Assembly (NCBI RefSeq): GCF_913777625.1
Contig: NZ_CAJYTI010000003.1
Coordinates: 62,001-126,000 of the forward strand
Reading direction: 5' to 3'
Origin: an uncultured Sphingomonas sp.
Lineage (GTDB): Bacteria > Pseudomonadota > Alphaproteobacteria > Sphingomonadales > Sphingomonadaceae
DNA: 64,000 nucleotides
In this document: positions 60,901 through 64,000 of the stretch, in pieces
Layout: the number at the start of each line of letters is the position of its first letter
Numbering within the stretch: the stretch's first letter is position 1
Program-made: the position numbers and the translations under genes
Notes under the pieces: model-generated
Database searches by the model: none
Told to the model about the DNA's origin: nothing
Seen by the model: only the letters and a program-made list of their open reading frames with translations

Positions 60901-61449
60901 CACATCAAGGAAGTCGGCTACGAACTCTACCAGTCGATGCTGGAAGAGGCGATCATGGAGGCCAAGGCCGGCGGCCTGCGCGACGATGCCCGGCCGAAGG
61001 ACCTGTCGCCGCAGATCACCGTCGATGCACCGATCATGATCCCCGAAGACTATGTGCCCGACCTCGACCTGCGCATGGGCCTCTATCGCCGCCTCAACGA
61101 GGTGGAGGAGACCGATGGCATCGAGAGCTTCGCCGCCGAGCTGATCGACCGCTTCGGCAAGCTGCCCGAGCCGACCGAGAACCTGCTGCGCCTGATCGAG
61201 ACCAAGCTCAACGCCAAGAACGCCTGCATCGCCAAGCTGGACCTGGGGCCGAAGGGCGCGCTGGTCACCTTCCACAATGACCAGTTCCCCAACCCCGCCG
61301 GGCTGATCGCCTATGTCGAGAAGCTGGGCGAAACGGCGCGGCTACGGCCCGACATGAAGCTCGTCATCAATCGTGCCTGGGCGAACCCGGCGGCACGGCT
61401 GCACGGCGCGCTCCAGCTCTCGCGGGGGCTCGCCAAGGCGGCGGGCTGA
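57976..61449 (+). CDS. mfd: Transcription-repair coupling factor Mfd
   Basis: 1157 aa; RID LVVHLDHGIGRYEGLTQI, VVGDVGFGKTEVALRAAF, LVIVDEEQRFGVTHKERLKAL, TATPIPRTLQMAMSGLRELSVI. Confidence 0.97.
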   Translation: MPDLKTILSAKHPLTLAGVPGGFLPWMLADLARASRTTVFIAADEAGMRAIAGTAAFFAPELDVLTYPAWDCLPYDRASPTLRVMSERLATLHALQGKSEAPRLLVTTVNAATQRTLTPFRIRQLVARLAPGERIGLDKLTGLLQANGYVRVETVNDHGEFAVRGGLVDLFPSGAEQALRLDFFGDEIESVRTFDPQDQRTTGRVDGFTLLPASEALLDEESIKRFRSGYRDRFGATATGDPLYQAISEGRRLAGMEHWLPLFEERMETLFDHLPDTTVIVRDSGAPAAAEQRFDAIKDYQDNRIRAQSADPGSYRPLKAGDLYLLAKEWQARIDSEPMHLATAFHEPESDRVVEFGVDGPRDFAPERAAGSNVYEAVVAHLKALRKEGRKPVLASYSNGARERLKGLLEDHGLTGAVPVDGWQPALGVANPNGSGLQVALVVLPLDHGFTAPDVAVLTEQDMLGDRLVRRSKRRKNTDAFLQELATLSPGDLVVHLDHGIGRYEGLTQIPVQKAPHDCVALEYAGGDKLYVPVENLEVLSRYGSGEEGASLDKLGGEAWQRRKARMKERIREIAGELIATAALRATRGADVAEPDHGGYPAFVDRFPYEETDDQDRAIGDVLSDLAAGRPMDRLVVGDVGFGKTEVALRAAFVAAMAGMQVAVVCPTTLLARQHYNNFKARFEGFPLEIGRLSRLVTAAETKKVKEGLAAGTIDVVVGTHAVLAKNIDFKRLGLVIVDEEQRFGVTHKERLKALKTDVHVLTLTATPIPRTLQMAMSGLRELSVIQTPPVDRLAVRTYVMPWDPVVLREALLREHYRGGQSYFVTPRIADLPEIEEFLRNDVPEVRYVVAHGQMSPTEVEERMSAFYDKKFEVLVSTTIVESGLDIPSANTLIINRADKFGLAQLYQLRGRVGRAKTRAYAYMTTPPERQMTEAAEKRLKVLSDLESLGAGFQLASHDLDIRGAGNLLGDEQSGHIKEVGYELYQSMLEEAIMEAKAGGLRDDARPKDLSPQITVDAPIMIPEDYVPDLDLRMGLYRRLNEVEETDGIESFAAELIDRFGKLPEPTENLLRLIETKLNAKNACIAKLDLGPKGALVTFHNDQFPNPAGLIAYVEKLGETARLRPDMKLVINRAWANPAARLHGALQLSRGLAKAAG

Positions 61450-61459
61450 GCCGCCGCGC

Positions 61460-61870
61460 TCAGCTGCTGTGATCGGCGATGATCTTCCAGCCCCCGGCCT
61501 CGCGGTGCAGCACGAGGCTGGTGGGCCCGGAGGCCGTACGTCCATCGGCATACCGCAAGGTGTAGCGGCCGATATACAAGGCATAGCCGGGCCCGAGCGG
61601 CCGATAGTCCAGCCGTTCGATGGTCAGCGCGCCGCGCTTGATCGGATCGGCGAAATCATATTTCGTCTGATATCGTACCTTCATCGCAGGCTTGCCGCGC
61701 ACAAGATCCGCTCCGGCGACGAAGCTGGTCTCCGGCCCATCCGAGTAAATCTGAAGGAATTTGTCGACATCGCCGCTGTTCCACCCAGCGACGCTTTGCA
61801 GCATCGCGGAATCGATGGCTGCAGCGTCCGGCTGTTGTGCCGCAACAACGAGCCCTATCAGCAGCAACAT
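61460..61870 (-). CDS. Secreted NTF2-like/DUF4440-type protein
   Basis: DSAMLQSVAGWNSGDVDKFLQIYSDGPETSFVAGADLVRGKPAM...YALYIGRYTLRYADGRTASGPTSLVLHREAGGWKIIADHSS. Confidence 0.75.
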   Translation of the reverse strand: MLLLIGLVVAAQQPDAAAIDSAMLQSVAGWNSGDVDKFLQIYSDGPETSFVAGADLVRGKPAMKVRYQTKYDFADPIKRGALTIERLDYRPLGPGYALYIGRYTLRYADGRTASGPTSLVLHREAGGWKIIADHSS

Positions 61871-62147
61871 GTAGCCACCCTCTTGCAGATGATGCCAAAC
61901 AGGACGGATCGCCAGCGCCAGTCGATACCGCAACGAAACGATCCGATTGAGCAAACGTATTCCATCGGACACCGTCGGGCAACATCGGCGAAAGACAGGC
62001 TTTCAGGCACTTGTCGCCGACCCACCGCGCTATCCACAGGAATTATACTTAACGGGCCCACCTGCCCCAAGGGACATACTATGATGATTAAGATGGGTTA
62101 GTCGCGTTCGGCGCGAACCCCTGGCAGGCGTAGCAAGAGGATCGATT

Positions 62148-63626
62148 GTGCCCGAACAGATGAAGTCGCGGCTGACCTTCATGGAAATGGATGAACGCCA
62201 GCGCGATGCGCTGCGAGCAACCCAGCCCTGGGTGGAAGCGACGCTGGGGGATGCGCTCGATCAATTCTACGCGCGCGCCTCCGCCACGCCGGAGACGGCC
62301 CGCTTCTTTCGTGATCAGGCGCATATGTCGCGCGCCAAGTCTGCCCAGCAAAAGCATTGGGCGCGGATCGCAGCGGCGGAGTTCAACAACGACTACCACG
62401 CCAGCGCTCGCCGCATCGGCGCCACCCACGCGCATATCGGCCTGGAGCCGCGCTGGTATGTCGGCAGCTATGCGATCGTCCTGCAGCATCTGATCGCCGG
62501 CGTTCACCGCCTCAACAGCCCGTTCCGCCGCTTGCTGCGCCTGTTCCGCGGCCCCAGCACCGAAAAGGCCACGGTCGCGTTGGTGAAGGCCGCGCTGCTC
62601 GACATGGAAGTCTCGCTGTCAATCTATTTCGAAGAAGCGCAGGCGGAGCGCGATGCGGCGATCGCCGCCTTCGAAACGGCGCTCCATTCGCTCGCCGAGG
62701 GCGATCTCACCAACGAGCTGAACGGGATGCCGTCGAGCTTTGCCGGGCTGGAGAAAAGCTACAACAGGACGCTCACCCGCATCCGAGAGATGCTGGCCGC
62801 CGTGGGCGATGGCACGATGCGGATCCGATCGGGCATCACCGAGATTTCGCAGGCGGCCGAGGATCTGTCGCGCCGCACCCAGGGCAATGCCGCAAGCCTC
62901 GAGGAAACCACGGCCGCCGTCTCGCAGATGGACGCGCGCTTCCGCTCCACCGCGGAAGCGGCGAAGCACACCGTCACCCGGGCCGACCAGGCGATCGCCA
63001 CAGTCGGCCAGGGCCGGGCGATTGCCGAGGAAGCCGTGCAGGCGATGGGCCGCGTGTCCGAAGCCGCGAAGGGTACCGACAGCGTGATCGAGGGTCTCGA
63101 CAAGATCGCCTTCCAGACGCGCGTTCTTGCCATGAACGCCGCGGTCGAAGCCGGCCGCGCCGGCGAGGCGGGCCGCGGCTTCGCGGTCGTCGCAGACCTG
63201 GTGTCCGCGCTGGCGATGCGCGCAGAGGAAGAGGCCGGCCGCGCCCGCGAACAGCTCACCATGACCCAGGCGGAAATCGTCACCGCGGTCGATGCGGTGC
63301 AGAAGGTGGACGGTGCGCTCGCCAACATTTCCGGCGACGTCAGCCAGGTGCATGATCTGCTTGGCAGCATGGCGACGGACAATGGCGCGCAGTCGACGGC
63401 GATCAGCGAAATCTCCCACGCCATCGGCGACATGGACCGGGCGACGCAGCAGAACGCGGCGATGGTGGAGCAGACCTCGGCGGCCGCGCAGAACCTCACC
63501 CAGGAGGTGGGCGAGCTCGCCAATCTGGCATCGCAGTTCCGCACCGAGCGCACCGGTGCCCGCTTCGGCGGCTACCGGCCCCTGCCGGCTGCCGCGGTAC
63601 CGGCACTCACCCGCCCGGACCTCTGA
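62148..63626 (+). CDS. Globin-coupled sensor methyl-accepting chemotaxis protein
   Basis: N-terminal protoglobin-like helices ([39 protein letters not shown]); C-terminal MCP domain ([32 protein letters not shown]). Confidence 0.85.
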   Translation: [492 protein letters not shown]

Positions 63627-63632
63627 TCGGGG

Positions 63633-64000
63633 TCAGCGGACCGGCACCTCGAGCAGGATCTCTTCCGAGAGTTCCTCGACGCTGAACCTTTCGCGTTCCA
63701 TCGCGAACGTGCCGGAATAGGTTGAAAAGCGCCATGTGCCGGTAATCCGCGTGGCGTCCTCGCGCACATCGCCCGCATAGTGGACGGCGTGGGCGAGCCG
63801 CCCGGCGCCGTCATATTGCTTGACCCAGTGGATCGCGCCGCCGCTGCGTGCGCCCCGCAGCATCGCATGCAGGGGCATGCCGCCCTGCAGATCCGGCTCG
63901 CTGACCGTGCCGCTAATCCTGCCGGCCTGCTCGTCGAGGAGCGCGATAAAGCGGTTCGGCGTCACCCAGGCCGTCTCCGATGCCCAGCGGCCGTACCAAA
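63633..64000 (-). CDS. Hypothetical lipocalin-like protein; 5' end beyond the window
   Basis: Frame stays open beyond 63965 to the window edge (...YGRWASETAWVTPNRFIALLDEQAGRISGTVSEPDLQGG). Confidence 0.5.
   Translation of the reverse strand, partial: WYGRWASETAWVTPNRFIALLDEQAGRISGTVSEPDLQGGMPLHAMLRGARSGGAIHWVKQYDGAGRLAHAVHYAGDVREDATRITGTWRFSTYSGTFAMERERFSVEELSEEILLEVPVR

Overview
The window looks like a continuous stretch of chromosome from a high-GC alphaproteobacterium. Gene content and protein style (TamA/TamB, DUF2336, DOMON-like, GH97, 'IVTGR' motifs, GTTC-N7-GTTC LexA box) fit Sphingomonadales, probably Sphingomonas. It holds about 50 tightly packed genes, many of them in ATGA-overlapping pairs. 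I saw no prophage, transposase, CRISPR array, rRNA or convincing tRNA. Housekeeping genes include tamB/tamA, glcB, a prepilin peptidase, a thiolase, selO, astD, moeA, lexA, comEC, gltX, gltA, tyrS, recG, sdhE and mfd. Less ordinary items are: (1) an apparent sRNA gene next to a divergent marR gene, with a TTGCAAA-T-TTTGCAA palindrome over the putative sRNA -35; (2) a leaderless three-repeat beta-trefoil/lectin-like protein beside an ABC exporter; (3) a ComEC without an obvious metallo-beta-lactamase domain, overlapping a secreted B3-type metallo-beta-lactamase gene by 4 nt; (4) a histidine-kinase-like protein whose H-box lacks the phosphoacceptor His, coupled to a DUF2336 protein; (5) a head-to-head pair of secreted paralogues of unknown function; (6) a degenerate nucleotidyltransferase-like protein fused to a membrane domain; (7) a globin-coupled chemoreceptor with an altered signalling tip; and (8) two copies of an intergenic inverted repeat, each between convergent genes. 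All product calls come from reading translations by eye; no database search was run.
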